A stretch of DNA of 64,000 nt, taken from positions 1 to 64,000 of the IMG/VR virus record IMGVR_UViG_3300025030_000060. The stretch is one strand, 5' to 3'. The DNA comes from a virus. Below the pieces are notes generated by a model. That model ran no database searches. It worked only from the letters and a program-made list of their open reading frames with translations, and was not told the origin of the DNA. This document shows positions 31,751-39,438 of the stretch, piece by piece (the first letter of the stretch is position 1; the number at the start of each line of letters is the position of its first letter). The translations under genes were made by a program, and so were the position numbers.

Positions 31751-31951
31751 TCAGACTTCTGTCGTTTTCCTGGCCGCTAATTTCCCCTTGGCGGCCTTCG
31801 CCATCTTTGGCACGTTGACACCGAAGAGCGCCCCTATACCACCGATAGCCGCCGACGCCGCTAGGACGCGCCAGTCTTTTATGCCATAGCTGGCGGGGAT
31901 GGCCGCCGTCGACACCGCCCCTACGATGAAGCTACCGAACTGCTTTCTCAT
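31751..31951 (-). CDS. Small membrane protein, possible holin (66 aa)
   Basis: MRKQFGSFIVGAVSTAAIPA then SYGIKDWRVLAASAAIGGIG and ALFGVNVPK: two short hydrophobic, small-residue-rich segments and a basic tail, which fits a class II-like holin or a pore-forming peptide. Last gene of the lysis operon. ATGA overlap upstream. Confidence 0.55.
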   Translation of the reverse strand: MRKQFGSFIVGAVSTAAIPASYGIKDWRVLAASAAIGGIGALFGVNVPKMAKAAKGKLAARKTTEV

Positions 31952-32367
31952 GCGCCCTCCACTTTCAGCATCCCGTTCTTTCGTGCCTCACCGCCCCCGA
32001 GTAACCAAGTCGCCCAAAACCATCGCTTGCTCTGCCAGTATCGGCTTGAAGGGCGGTAACGTTCCCACCCTTTAGTCGGCGACTCTTCGACCATGATGTC
32101 TTGTAGGATCTGCGACGCTTGCCAATTGCTACACAGGGTCCCGTCGTCAAAAATACCCGTGTCACAAAGCTCGTCGTGAACCCACCACCCCCGGCTGGTG
32201 ATGTCGCAGGCATTCGTTGCTCCGTCCGATAACGCTTTTGGGCGGTCGCCGCAGGTTACGTCTTTCCCGTACCGCGCTGAATGGTAGGTGAAAGGCTCAT
32301 TGAGCTTGTACCAGATCTTACCGCCGTCCTCCACGATGCTGAAATTCACGCTGGAAATTACTCTCAC
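31948..32367 (-). CDS. DUF1353-like protein (139 aa)
   Basis: GTG start at 32367 directly behind GGAGGAGGGGAAA; earlier starts lack a ribosome site. VRVISSVNFSIVEDGGKIWYKLNEPFTY, ITSRGWWVHDELCDTG, YRPSSRYWQSKRWFWA. The 'WWVHD.L' core is that of the phage DUF1353 family, often encoded near lysis or tail genes; function unsettled. Confidence 0.72.
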   Translation of the reverse strand: MRVISSVNFSIVEDGGKIWYKLNEPFTYHSARYGKDVTCGDRPKALSDGATNACDITSRGWWVHDELCDTGIFDDGTLCSNWQASQILQDIMVEESPTKGWERYRPSSRYWQSKRWFWATWLLGGGEARKNGMLKVEGA

Positions 32368-32391
32368 TTTCCCCTCCTCCATCTCAACCAC

Positions 32392-32577
32392 TCAATCCGT
32401 GGCAATCATTGCGCGGGCCTGCTCGTTTTTCTGTCGGCAGTTGCGGCACTCAACGGGGTTACGCTTGGTACACTCCTGCACGTTGTTACCGCAGGCGCAG
32501 AGGCCCATGGCATAGGAGCGGTATGCCCCTTCGGCTTGGTATCCCTCAAGTAATTTGATACGCTCATGTGGTTCCAT
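32392..32577 (-). CDS. Cys-rich small protein (61 aa)
   Basis: AMGLCACGNNVQECTKRNPVECRNCRQK: five Cys, zinc-ribbon-like. Lies between a lipoprotein gene and the DUF1353 gene. Unknown function. Confidence 0.65.
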   Translation of the reverse strand: MEPHERIKLLEGYQAEGAYRSYAMGLCACGNNVQECTKRNPVECRNCRQKNEQARAMIATD

Positions 32578-32588
32578 GCCGCCCGCCC

Positions 32589-32852
32589 CTATTTGGCTTC
32601 CGATCCTGGCCCTTTCACGGATTCATAGACTTTGCCGAGTGAAGCGACACCCGCAGCCCAAACCGCCCCCAGCGGCCCCCGGTTGTCAACCTTGACCTTG
32701 ATGTCGCCCTGCGTGAAATCAACCACGCCGTCGCTCTGGCAGCGCACCCTGATTATCCGGCCATCGGGGAGGGTGACAGATGATTCCCTGGAGCCAAGGC
32801 CGACGCAGCCGGGGAGCATTAGAACCACAAGAATGAGGCTAAAATGCTTCAT
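32589..32852 (-). CDS. Lipoprotein, possible outer-membrane spanin (87 aa)
   Basis: Signal peptide with lipobox LMLPGC (Cys16), so lipid-anchored after cleavage; mature part beta-rich (VTLPDGRIIRVRCQSDGVVD). Position just after the endolysin and a secreted helical protein suggests an o-spanin, although it lacks the usual Pro-rich sequence. Confidence 0.7.
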   Translation of the reverse strand: MKHFSLILVVLMLPGCVGLGSRESSVTLPDGRIIRVRCQSDGVVDFTQGDIKVKVDNRGPLGAVWAAGVASLGKVYESVKGPGSEAK

Positions 32853-33153
32853 CTATCAACTCGTTCTGCAACTCTTCGCAGCGATCCGACCAATACCTAT
32901 GGTTTTTCTTGGCAACATCATACATAAAGTCATCCAAGGTCATGCCATCTTTTATATTTGATAGAACATTGCGATGAGCACACGCCACTTTTGCACTGTT
33001 TTCAAGTATCTTGATCCGCAGTTCCCGCTTAAACTCCGGCTTGCTTTGATGGCTGAGCCCCCACATCCCACCCGTGCAGTCGCAGCAGTCGTGAGCAAGG
33101 GCCGGTGTGACGATAAGGGTCGCTATGATGGCTAGTATGGCGGGGTATTTCAT
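32839..33153 (-). CDS. Secreted Cys-rich protein of lysis cassette (104 aa)
   Basis: Signal peptide MKYPAILAIIATLIVTPALA with cleavage after Ala20; mature part HDCCDCTGGMWG then helices (FKRELRIKILENSAKVACAH). ATG overlaps the endolysin stop. Possibly the periplasmic partner of the lipoprotein; true role unknown. Confidence 0.65.
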   Translation of the reverse strand: MKYPAILAIIATLIVTPALAHDCCDCTGGMWGLSHQSKPEFKRELRIKILENSAKVACAHRNVLSNIKDGMTLDDFMYDVAKKNHRYWSDRCEELQNELIDEAF

Positions 33154-33839
33154 CGTTTCGACCTCGCCGCGTCGTGCCCGTGAACGGTCATAATCCCGTT
33201 TTCTGCCCACCTGAAGGCCCATGTCCGCATGTATTTTGCTTTTACTGGGTTGGCCCGCACTACCTTCTCGTAAAGCCCATAGCCCACCCCGAAAAAATGG
33301 ACTATGGAAAGCTTTTGGTTTACCTCGTTGATCCGCTGCACTGTCGCCGGACCAACCTTGCCATCTACGACGATAGGGGGCTTGGGCCATGCCGCACGGT
33401 TTGCCGCCTCCTGTACTACCTTGGCAGCGGCGAAAGGTCCCGCGTTGACGGCCAGTTCAAAGAATAGGTTTGCGGCGAGTTGGTTCTTCCATTCGCTGCA
33501 CCGGCCAGCATCCCAGTACCACTGGTAGACCGGCACCGTGTCTTCGACGGTGATGTCCTTCATCTGCTTCCCGCGCTTGGCGAAGTAGTCAGCATGCTCT
33601 TTCCCGGCAAGCCCGTACTTAGTCCCAACGTTGACACCGTTGTACCAGTTGCCCGAATCGTCAGGGTCACTCTGGAACCCCCCCTCGTGCCCGAATGTGT
33701 TGGTGAGCGCGGGGGCGATAGCTGCCGCATGGCTTTGCGTGAATGCCACAGGAACCGGCACAGACATAGAGGGCATTCGCGGCGACAATGGAATCGCCAA
33801 GCCTAAAAGCACCCACAGTGCGACAAGAAATCTTTTCAT
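33150..33839 (-). CDS. GH108-type endolysin with N-terminal signal/anchor (229 aa)
   Basis: Peptidoglycan hydrolase (N-acetylmuramidase). Hydrophobic start MKRFLVALWVLLGLAIPLS (signal or signal-anchor-release type), then TFGHEGGFQSDPDDSGNWYNG with catalytic Glu52, YGL, VYQWYWDAGRC, LAANLFFELAVNAGP and VDGKVGPATVQRIN, the family order with a peptidoglycan-binding-like end. Export could use Sec, so a pinholin or holin would only depolarise. Confidence 0.87.
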   Translation of the reverse strand: MKRFLVALWVLLGLAIPLSPRMPSMSVPVPVAFTQSHAAAIAPALTNTFGHEGGFQSDPDDSGNWYNGVNVGTKYGLAGKEHADYFAKRGKQMKDITVEDTVPVYQWYWDAGRCSEWKNQLAANLFFELAVNAGPFAAAKVVQEAANRAAWPKPPIVVDGKVGPATVQRINEVNQKLSIVHFFGVGYGLYEKVVRANPVKAKYMRTWAFRWAENGIMTVHGHDAARSKR

Positions 33840-33979
33840 TTTGATTCTCCTGTTCTGTTGGAGAGAACTGTTGCCCTCTCCAACTCTTGGTCTATGATAT
33901 GGTATCCCGTGACGGCAACAGTCGCCGCCAAGGCCCTTGTTTTGGCCTGCACGTCAGGACTCAGACTTTCATTCTTCAA
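33836..33979 (-). CDS. Small protein coupled to endolysin (47 aa)
   Basis: TTG start at 33979, MKNESLSPDVQAKTRALAAT, then VAVTGYHIIDQELERATVLS; stop overlaps the endolysin ATG. A hairpin lies within its end. Just upstream an 18-codon frame with CxxC (34025-33969) has a strong GGGGAG site but is too short to call. Confidence 0.6.
   Translation of the reverse strand: MKNESLSPDVQAKTRALAATVAVTGYHIIDQELERATVLSNRTGESK
33857..33884 (-). promoter_or_regulatory. Hairpin immediately upstream of the endolysin ribosome site
   Basis: Perfect 9-bp stem GTTGGAGAG/CTCTCCAAC with a 10-base loop; 17 bases before the endolysin ATG. It could control translation of the lysin or be an RNase site. Confidence 0.65.
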
Positions 33980-34037
33980 GCCCTGCTACCTGCACAAAAG
34001 CATGTTTGCAAACCGTGCAGCTCATGGTCTCTCCCCG

Positions 34038-34406
34038 CTACGGCTTCCCCGTCAGGACGTGCCAGAGATACACCCAGTTGATCTTCTCGAATATCCACTT
34101 GCCGAACCATCCCAGTATTGCCAGAGTCATCAAGCCGAGAGCGTTCAGCGCCCATCTGCGTTCTTTCACCATGTCCTTCATGTCCCGGAAGGTCCCAGGC
34201 GGGATGTCCCGGATCGCCGACATCTGGCGTTCTGTCAGGCCAATGGAGCAGCCTTGGTTTGTCACCGCAACCTTTATCATGTTGGAGATGATTACCACAT
34301 CGCTTCTGGTAAGCGCGTGTTTCCGCTTGGTCTGGCCGTCAGTCTCGGGCGGCAGGGAATCAAGGATAATTTGCAGGCTGGCGTCGAGTTCAGGTGTAGT
34401 TGTCAT
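34038..34406 (-). CDS. Membrane protein, holin-like (122 aa)
   Basis: Eighty cytoplasmic residues, then one transmembrane helix (about 85-104, WALNALGLMTLAILGWFGKW) and a short tail. Position before the endolysin suggests a holin; the N-terminal pattern (ISNMIKVAVTNQGC, ERQMSAI) is shared by phage membrane proteins of unknown function. Confidence 0.65.
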   Translation of the reverse strand: MTTTPELDASLQIILDSLPPETDGQTKRKHALTRSDVVIISNMIKVAVTNQGCSIGLTERQMSAIRDIPPGTFRDMKDMVKERRWALNALGLMTLAILGWFGKWIFEKINWVYLWHVLTGKP

Positions 34407-34430
34407 GGCATCTCCGGTGGACGTAGTTTT

Positions 34431-35447
34431 TTAGATGTAAGACTGACCCTCAAATTCAGGGGCAGCGGCGGCGTCGCCGTATCCCGGTTCCGCCCTGAAA
34501 GAGGGCTTGTTGGCTATCACGGTTTTTTGGTGAATTCCCAAGGGGAGCATGCTTATGTTCACACCCTTTGCTTTCTCGAAAAAGGCCACCACATTTTGGA
34601 ACTGCTCGCCGGTACTCATGTTGAGCATGTCGTGGATGACAGCATCCGGGATAGCAATAATGGACTTCCCCGCTGCTTCGAGAATCGCCGTTCTTGCCAT
34701 CGCCCTTTCTGCCTCTTCGCGCTCGATTCGCGCCGTGGCCGATTCGAGCAAGGCAGTTTTGCCCTCCAGTTCCTCACGGAGGGAATCGCCGAAGATGGCC
34801 GCTTCGATGATCTGCTCCTGAAGCTCGGCATTTTCGAGGATGGCCGAAGCGGTCCAGTGCTTCATCCACTTTTCTACGTCTTTGTCGTCCATGCCAGTTG
34901 CCCTGGCGACGCTTTCGAGGATCATGTCGCTGTTGCCTGCCGACTCAAGGATGTAGCCCCGGTTCGAGGCGAAGCCGGGGTTCATCACGTAGTCCATCCC
35001 GTGGAAGTCGGCGATTTTGGTCGCACCCATCGGGCCGCCGTTCACCCCGCCGCAGGCCCACGAGAAGCCACCGACGCCGGAAGCGTTGAGGGCGGAAACG
35101 ATCTTTCCCGGCGCGGTCTCCAGGATCTGCTGGGAATGGTTCACCTCGCCGTCCTTGCCGACCTCGAACGCCACCGTGATGTTGCTGGGGATGTTCTCAA
35201 CGATCATGCTGGAACCGTCCGGGAGTTTTATGGTGCCGACTTCCGGGATAGCGAGCTTGCCGTGCAGTTCGCGCCGTCCGTGGCCGAAATAGCCCAAGGC
35301 TTCGCGGAGCTTCATGCGCTCGCGGGTCGCGGGGCTGTAGCAGGTTGCGATGGCCGACTCCAGAATGTAGTTCCGGTGATGGCCGGAGTATTTGCGCCCC
35401 TCGTTGAACAGGTTAAAACTGCATTGAACTATTTCGGGTGTTGCCAT
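34431..35447 (-). CDS. Prohead maturation protease, T4 gp21-like (338 aa)
   Basis: Cleaves scaffold and head proteins during capsid maturation. GYFGHGRRE (candidate His56), IPSNITVAFEVGKDGEVNHSQQILETAPGKIV (short parts) and GVGGFSWACGG (candidate Ser129) follow the order of gp21/S77-type proteases, where 'GvSsRG' holds the Ser. Itself contains several ILE-S/A motifs (residues 30, 168, 177 and further), fitting autocleavage. C-terminal third is a Glu/Ala coiled coil that could act as scaffold. Directly follows the portal gene; no major capsid gene is in the window. Confidence 0.7.
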   Translation of the reverse strand: MATPEIVQCSFNLFNEGRKYSGHHRNYILESAIATCYSPATRERMKLREALGYFGHGRRELHGKLAIPEVGTIKLPDGSSMIVENIPSNITVAFEVGKDGEVNHSQQILETAPGKIVSALNASGVGGFSWACGGVNGGPMGATKIADFHGMDYVMNPGFASNRGYILESAGNSDMILESVARATGMDDKDVEKWMKHWTASAILENAELQEQIIEAAIFGDSLREELEGKTALLESATARIEREEAERAMARTAILEAAGKSIIAIPDAVIHDMLNMSTGEQFQNVVAFFEKAKGVNISMLPLGIHQKTVIANKPSFRAEPGYGDAAAAPEFEGQSYI

Positions 35448-35461
35448 GGCTGGCTCTCCTT

Positions 35462-37156
35462 TTAACTGTAAAAGCTGTCGATGTAGCCCTGAATTGATCG
35501 CGCCGACTCCATCAAGGCTTCACCGCCACCACTTTTCTCCTTCTCCTTGGCGGCGGCTTCCTCGGTAGCCTTCTTGGCGGCGGCTTCGGCAAGCTTCTTT
35601 GGGAACATGATCTTGAACTTCGCTTCATCCACTTTCATGATGTCGGTGAACAGGAAGTTCTCGAAGGCGTTTTTGTCGACTCCCAGCCATTCCTGATCCA
35701 TCAGGCCCACGAGCTGCGCCATGCCGGTTGCGAGTTGGACGCGTCCCTCGCGGTTCTCCATCTCTTCGCGCTCCATGGCGGTCGAGACGCTGTTGAACAC
35801 GATGCGGTAGGGCTTCTCGCCGGGGAGGAATGCCTTCTTGAATTTGTAGGCGATATGGATGTCGCAAAGCTGTTCGACGCCCGTCTGTATGGCATGCCGC
35901 AGCATCTGCGCCTTCATGGCAGCCATGACAGAAACACGGAAGAACCCGCCATCGCCAAGCCCCCCGGAAAGGTTCTCGCCAAAACCCAGCAGGGAAGGGT
36001 CGACGCCCAAGGCCCCGCATAGACGGTTGATGTGAAAGGTGATGTCGTTGATCGCTTCGATGTTCGGCGTGCCCTCGATAGTCGAGATGTCCAGCCGCGC
36101 CCGTCCGTCGCCGAAAATGGGGATCAGGTGGTTGATGACGGTCTGGATGAACCCCTTCTTGAGGCTTCTTTTTGCGTTGGCGGTATCCACCCGCTGCATC
36201 TGGCCTGCGACGATGTTCAGATACTGTGCCGCCTTCTGGGGGGAGAGCTTGCCGGTGTTGATGCCGATCATGCGCTCCATCCGGGATGCGTTTTTCCTGG
36301 ACATGTTCAGGGAGAGGATCGCGTTGTTCAGGTCCATCCATGGCCCGTAGGATGTCTCCAACAGGCTCGTCCCGTAATTCTGGGATTCCGTGATGGAGTC
36401 GTCCTCGTAGTTGTCCACGGATAGGTCGAAGATCGAAGCGTCAACGCGGATAGGCTCCAGCAGGGACGGTTTCCACATGGGAATGCGGAACGGCACCATC
36501 TTCCACGGCTCCATAAGCTGAATGCCGCCCGTTTCCGGCTGTTGGTGCGCCGAGACGTAGCCCGCCACGCCCCCGGCCTGCTCGTACATATTGACGAATT
36601 GGGGGTGAGTGTAGTAGTCGGAACGGACCTGCTTGATTCCTACGCCGTCCTCACCGTAGACGCGGGCGAACCAGATGCCGTTGATCCCGGCGTTGTAGGC
36701 CCAGAACTGGCACTGGTCGTTGACTATTTTCTGAATGTTGTTGCGAAGGTCCAGGGTTATCGGGTCGGTTTCATCCCCGATACTCTCGATGGAGATGATC
36801 TCTCCGGTATCGGCCTTGGGGGAAAGCGCATGCGAGATATGCATCTTAATGGCTGAATCAATCGTCGGGTCCGTCGCCATGGTTCGGTAGACGTTGTAGC
36901 GGGCGAGGCGGGCCAAGGGAAGGTCTGTGATCTCCAGTTCGCCATCTTCGCCGGACTCGGAGACCCCGCCAAGTTGAGACCCATCTTCGGCGAAATTCTC
37001 ATAGATTGCGGAACCGGGAGGAAGTGCCAGCCCCCCCAAGTTCCTCGAATCAACCTGTTGGGAACTGGGGAAGAGCTGCTTCCAAAATGGCTTCTTCGAG
37101 TTTTTATCTTCGGATGCGGCCATATACACGGGCTCCATGGTATAGTTTCGCGCCAC
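35462..37156 (-). CDS. Portal protein, T4 gp20-like (564 aa)
   Basis: Dodecameric DNA gate of the capsid. ARYNVYRTMATDPTIDSAIKMHISHAL at 60-90, acidic stem, YGPWMDLNNAILSLNMSRKN, RLDISTIEGTPN and a long helical C-terminus with ELCDIHI. This order fits gp20-type portals of contractile-tail phages. A GTG start at 37156 is preceded by AGTAGG; ATG 37138 is the alternative. C-terminus has EALMESARSIQG, a possible protease site. Confidence 0.8.
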   Translation of the reverse strand: MARNYTMEPVYMAASEDKNSKKPFWKQLFPSSQQVDSRNLGGLALPPGSAIYENFAEDGSQLGGVSESGEDGELEITDLPLARLARYNVYRTMATDPTIDSAIKMHISHALSPKADTGEIISIESIGDETDPITLDLRNNIQKIVNDQCQFWAYNAGINGIWFARVYGEDGVGIKQVRSDYYTHPQFVNMYEQAGGVAGYVSAHQQPETGGIQLMEPWKMVPFRIPMWKPSLLEPIRVDASIFDLSVDNYEDDSITESQNYGTSLLETSYGPWMDLNNAILSLNMSRKNASRMERMIGINTGKLSPQKAAQYLNIVAGQMQRVDTANAKRSLKKGFIQTVINHLIPIFGDGRARLDISTIEGTPNIEAINDITFHINRLCGALGVDPSLLGFGENLSGGLGDGGFFRVSVMAAMKAQMLRHAIQTGVEQLCDIHIAYKFKKAFLPGEKPYRIVFNSVSTAMEREEMENREGRVQLATGMAQLVGLMDQEWLGVDKNAFENFLFTDIMKVDEAKFKIMFPKKLAEAAAKKATEEAAAKEKEKSGGGEALMESARSIQGYIDSFYS

Positions 37157-37231
37157 AGCCTACTTGTACTAGCAGAGTTTAGAAAGGGTACTTTTAGGTA
37201 TTATTGGGTAATGCTGAGGAGTTGCGATGTG

Positions 37232-37270
37232 TAAAAATAAAAGCGCCCCTTCTTGAGAAAGGACGCTTTT
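37232..37270 (-). terminator. Terminator upstream of portal
   Basis: AAAAGCG-T-CCTT ... AAGG-GG-CGCTTTTATTTTT on the minus strand; 11-12 pair stem. The A-tract allows action on both strands. Confidence 0.85.
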
Positions 37271-37390
37271 GTTGTGATCTCGCCGCGCACCCCTTCGTTT
37301 GCAGGCTATTGCGCTAATCACTCTCGCCATTCGGCATTATCCAGTACGGCCCTGACGGCACTATTGCCGCTGCGGCTCCGGGGTATTTGG
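37232..37390 (-). ncRNA. Candidate non-coding RNA between cassette array and portal
   Basis: Between the promoter at 37.4 kb and the terminator at 37.25 kb only a 7-codon frame exists. GC-rich inverted segments (GCCGCAGCGGC and others) suggest structure. No match to a known RNA family can be claimed. Confidence 0.45.
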
Positions 37391-37396
37391 AGGGTA

Positions 37397-37424
37397 TATA
37401 CACCTAAAGTGACATAACTGTCAA
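37397..37424 (-). promoter_or_regulatory. Promoter of candidate ncRNA
   Basis: Minus-strand TTGACA (37424-37419), 16 bp, TGTATA (37402-37397); TATATA two bases further also possible. Same spacing as the other phage promoters but without the palindrome. Confidence 0.6.
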
Positions 37425-37502
37425 GTGCGGCAGCATTTGCGTTTTCATTATCCCAACCAAACAGCTACAATCACTGAGCAATCCCGTTGATCGCCCTCGC
37501 GT

Positions 37503-37540
37503 GTTATGCCGCCGGTTGGCGAGATAATAACTAGTTAAAC
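37503..37540 (-). repeat. Degenerate attC-like site f
   Basis: Minus strand: GTTTAAC (37540-37534) a few bases after the stop of the 61-aa gene, then a CTCGC...GCGAG palindrome. No clear GTTRRRY end, so probably a truncated site at the end of the array. Confidence 0.4.
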
Positions 37541-37546
37541 CGACCT

Positions 37547-37732
37547 TTATTCGTCTACCTTCGTCGGCTTCAGGGTTTCAGCTATATCCCGGAACCGCTG
37601 TAGTTCGCGCTGTACCGCCACCTTCGCCCTGTGCCCTAATTGGTTGCGTGGGTCGCTCAAGAGGTACGCAAGCTCGTTTGCCTCGTCCTTGAGCAAGACT
37701 ACTGCCTGATCAATTGCTTCCTTTCTGGTCAT
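37547..37732 (-). CDS. Cassette gene: helical protein (61 aa)
   Basis: MTRKEAIDQAVVLLKDEANE then Arg/Gln-rich helix. ATG overlaps the upstream gene at a shared 16-bp junction. Second gene of a two-gene cassette. Unknown. Confidence 0.65.
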   Translation of the reverse strand: MTRKEAIDQAVVLLKDEANELAYLLSDPRNQLGHRAKVAVQRELQRFRDIAETLKPTKVDE

Positions 37733-37980
37733 GGCCGCACCGCCTCTGCCGCCTTATAGCCGTCGTTTCGACCCTGCCAGTAGTCGCTGTTTTCGTATTC
37801 TGCGACGAGCAACCGCAGTTCCTCATTTTCAGCCGTCAGCCGCTCCACCTCGTGGCTAAGATATGCAGTCCCGCCAGAGGGAGCATCCAGGTACGACCGC
37901 AGCCGCTCCACCTCGGTAATGATCGCCATGACTGTTGGAAAATCTCTGAATATAATCTTCTGTCTTTGCAAGTCCATCAT
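37729..37980 (-). CDS. Cassette gene: coiled-coil protein (83 aa)
   Basis: Ends in AEAVRP, encoded by the repeated junction. VERLRSYLDAP, then VERLTAENEELRLLVAEYE, a leucine-zipper-like heptad region. GGGAGGG site right after the attC-like site e. Unknown. Confidence 0.65.
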   Translation of the reverse strand: MMDLQRQKIIFRDFPTVMAIITEVERLRSYLDAPSGGTAYLSHEVERLTAENEELRLLVAEYENSDYWQGRNDGYKAAEAVRP

Positions 37981-37990
37981 CCCTCCCAGG

Positions 37991-38041
37991 GTTTAACCCC
38001 TCGCTCGTCCGCTGGCGCGGCCAGCTCGCAAACCGTTATCC
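37991..38041 (-). repeat. attC-like site e
   Basis: Minus strand: GGATAAC (38041-38035) containing the TAA of the upstream gene, arms GCTGGC/GCCAGC, and GTTAAAC (37997-37991). 51 bp. Next gene starts 11 bases later with its own GGGAGG. Confidence 0.6.
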
Positions 38042-38557
38042 CTCGAACTCCGGGTTAAAATTCGGACAGGAAAAATCGCCGTGGGTCTGAACCGATCCTT
38101 TGCCACTACCAAACGTGATGTTTAGCCGGAACATTGGCACGGTGTCTTTCCCAAACTCACCGAAAAGGTCGATCATGCAAGTCCGATACTCGCCTGTCAG
38201 CTCTTTAACGTAGTGCATCCCCTGTGAACCCCAGGCTTTGCACTGCCGGCACTTGCCGGTTGCCTCTTCGAGGCCCTCACCGTTGAGGCAACGGGGGATC
38301 TCCGCGCCGATGGTATCCGGTACCCGCCCGCCGCCCTGATCCTCCTGGAAGCACATCACCCTCTCAACCAGCAGTTCGATACTCTTGATATGCTCCGGGT
38401 TAGCACCCAACTCAATGCATTTGTACTTATACGTTTGAAGGGCGGCAGGGACAGCAGCGTCCTTTGCGCAGAGCAGGAGCGAGTCGACCTCTGTGTACTT
38501 CTTGCCGTTCACCGGGTTAAAGGCATGAATCTGGAATTTGCGGTCAATTACGCTCAT
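38036..38557 (-). CDS. Cassette gene: Cys-containing protein (173 aa)
   Basis: N-terminal HAFNPVNGKKYTEVDSLLLCAKD, C-terminal C-x2-C-x19-C-type motif (KCRQCKAWG...RTCMID), then CPNFNPEFEG. Stop codon lies inside the attC-like R box. Possibly zinc-binding; family unknown. Confidence 0.7.
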   Translation of the reverse strand: MSVIDRKFQIHAFNPVNGKKYTEVDSLLLCAKDAAVPAALQTYKYKCIELGANPEHIKSIELLVERVMCFQEDQGGGRVPDTIGAEIPRCLNGEGLEEATGKCRQCKAWGSQGMHYVKELTGEYRTCMIDLFGEFGKDTVPMFRLNITFGSGKGSVQTHGDFSCPNFNPEFEG

Positions 38558-38583
38558 GAATTTTCTCCGTTTTATAGTGCCAG

Positions 38584-38632
38584 GGATAACCCGGCGCTGG
38601 TCCGCTGCGCGGGCAGCTTGGTTGCGTTAAAC
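38584..38632 (-). repeat. attC-like site d
   Basis: Minus strand: GTTTAAC (38632-38626) containing the stop of the 90-aa gene, GC-rich palindrome with GCTGC/GCAGC arms, and GTTATCC (38590-38584). 49 bp. Confidence 0.6.
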
Positions 38633-38899
38633 CAGAATGATTTCTCTTGCGTTAATGGAACAGTTATCGGATATCGGAGAAGTCCCATACCAGCGCAGGT
38701 ACCACTTACCGTTGACGCCCTTGGCTTTCCACATCTTCCCCTCGTAAACTCCCGATGGTATAGACGACGAATACTCGGCCAGAAAATTAAATGTCTTTTC
38801 GGACATCAGCGCGTGAGTGCCGTCAATCTCGATTGCAGACCGATGCGGTTGATTCCAGTACGCGCCCAGAGGGTCTGTCATTGCAGGTATCTCGCTCAT
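38627..38899 (-). CDS. Cassette gene: hypothetical protein (90 aa)
   Basis: MSEIPAMTDPLGAYWNQPHR, then beta-rich WKAKGVNGKWYLRWYG. The 'DPLG..W.QP..  I..D..HALM' pattern is a small phage family of unknown role. Overlaps upstream gene (ATGA). Confidence 0.68.
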   Translation of the reverse strand: MSEIPAMTDPLGAYWNQPHRSAIEIDGTHALMSEKTFNFLAEYSSSIPSGVYEGKMWKAKGVNGKWYLRWYGTSPISDNCSINAREIILV

Positions 38900-39177
38900 A
38901 GCCGCACCGCCTCTGCTTTAGCCATGTCCAGAAGTTCAATGAGCTTTTCGTCAGAGACATCGGCCTTTGCTGCCAAAACTGCAACTACGGCGTGCAGCGC
39001 ATCCCTCTGGACAGTGACCCGCTCCACCTCACCAGAGAGTGAGTTGACCATAGACCGTAACTCCCCGATCTCGCCTTTGAGATCATCACACGCGCCGTGA
39101 GGGCATACCTTCGGAAGCGCTGCCTCAGCCGTTGACCTACCTCTACCTTGATACATGTACCCTTTAGCGTCACCCAT
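38896..39177 (-). CDS. Cassette gene: coiled-coil protein (93 aa)
   Basis: Start after an attC-like site with GGAGGG. CPHGACDDLKGEIGELRS then VERVTVQRDALHAVV heptads; ends in AEAVRL at the 16-bp repeated junction. Unknown. Confidence 0.65.
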   Translation of the reverse strand: MGDAKGYMYQGRGRSTAEAALPKVCPHGACDDLKGEIGELRSMVNSLSGEVERVTVQRDALHAVVAVLAAKADVSDEKLIELLDMAKAEAVRL

Positions 39178-39194
39178 CTCTTCATCCCTCCAAA

Positions 39195-39282
39195 GTTTAA
39201 CCAGCAGGTCGAGGCGACCGAGCCGGTGGTAGTGAGCAGGAGTTGGCGAGAGTTCCCGCGCCTCACCTGCGGTCCGTTAAAC
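39195..39282 (-). repeat. attC-like site c (best example)
   Basis: Minus strand: GTTTAAC (39282-39276, holding the stop of the 53-aa gene) ... GTTAAAC (39201-39195). On the plus strand the arms are GCAGGT-c-GAGGCG (39204-39216) and CGCCTCACCTGC (39259-39270): 12 bp pair perfectly with one extrahelical base, the hallmark of integron attC sites. 88 bp. Confidence 0.72.
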
Positions 39283-39438
39283 CGGCTCCTGGAACCTTGC
39301 TTTTTTTGCAGTCTCTTTGACTACTTCAACGTCCCAAGAGGCACCATCTTCCCCAATTTTACGGATTGCATCCTCTTTCGATTCAGCCTCTATGCAGGCG
39401 GTCTCTTTTATCGTCCTGGTGACTTGATACCAGTTCAT
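39277..39438 (-). CDS. Cassette gene: small protein (53 aa)
   Basis: MNWYQVTRTIKETACIEAES, KEDAIRKIGEDGASWDVEVV: one beta strand-helix-strand unit, typical of small phage or plasmid 'SH3-like' proteins. ATG overlaps the upstream stop. Confidence 0.65.
   Translation of the reverse strand: MNWYQVTRTIKETACIEAESKEDAIRKIGEDGASWDVEVVKETAKKARFQEPV

Larger units (their letters stand above)
37157..37546 (-). other. Gene-free stretch with promoter, candidate ncRNA and terminator
   Basis: 390 bases without a credible gene. From right to left: a degenerate attC-like palindrome (37503-37540), a TTGACA promoter (37424-37397), a non-coding transcript of about 130-160 nt, a terminator (37232-37270), then about 75 bases leading to the portal start. 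Confidence 0.7.

Noticed and set aside
33969-34025. 18-codon frame with CxxC after the holin-like gene
   Set aside because: Has a good GGGGAG site but is too short to assert; noted under the 47-aa gene.
33858-35465. Long plus-strand frame (535 codons) opposite the holin/protease genes
   Set aside because: It is antisense to clearly recognisable proteins, lacks a ribosome site, and arises from the high-GC codon pattern of the minus-strand genes.
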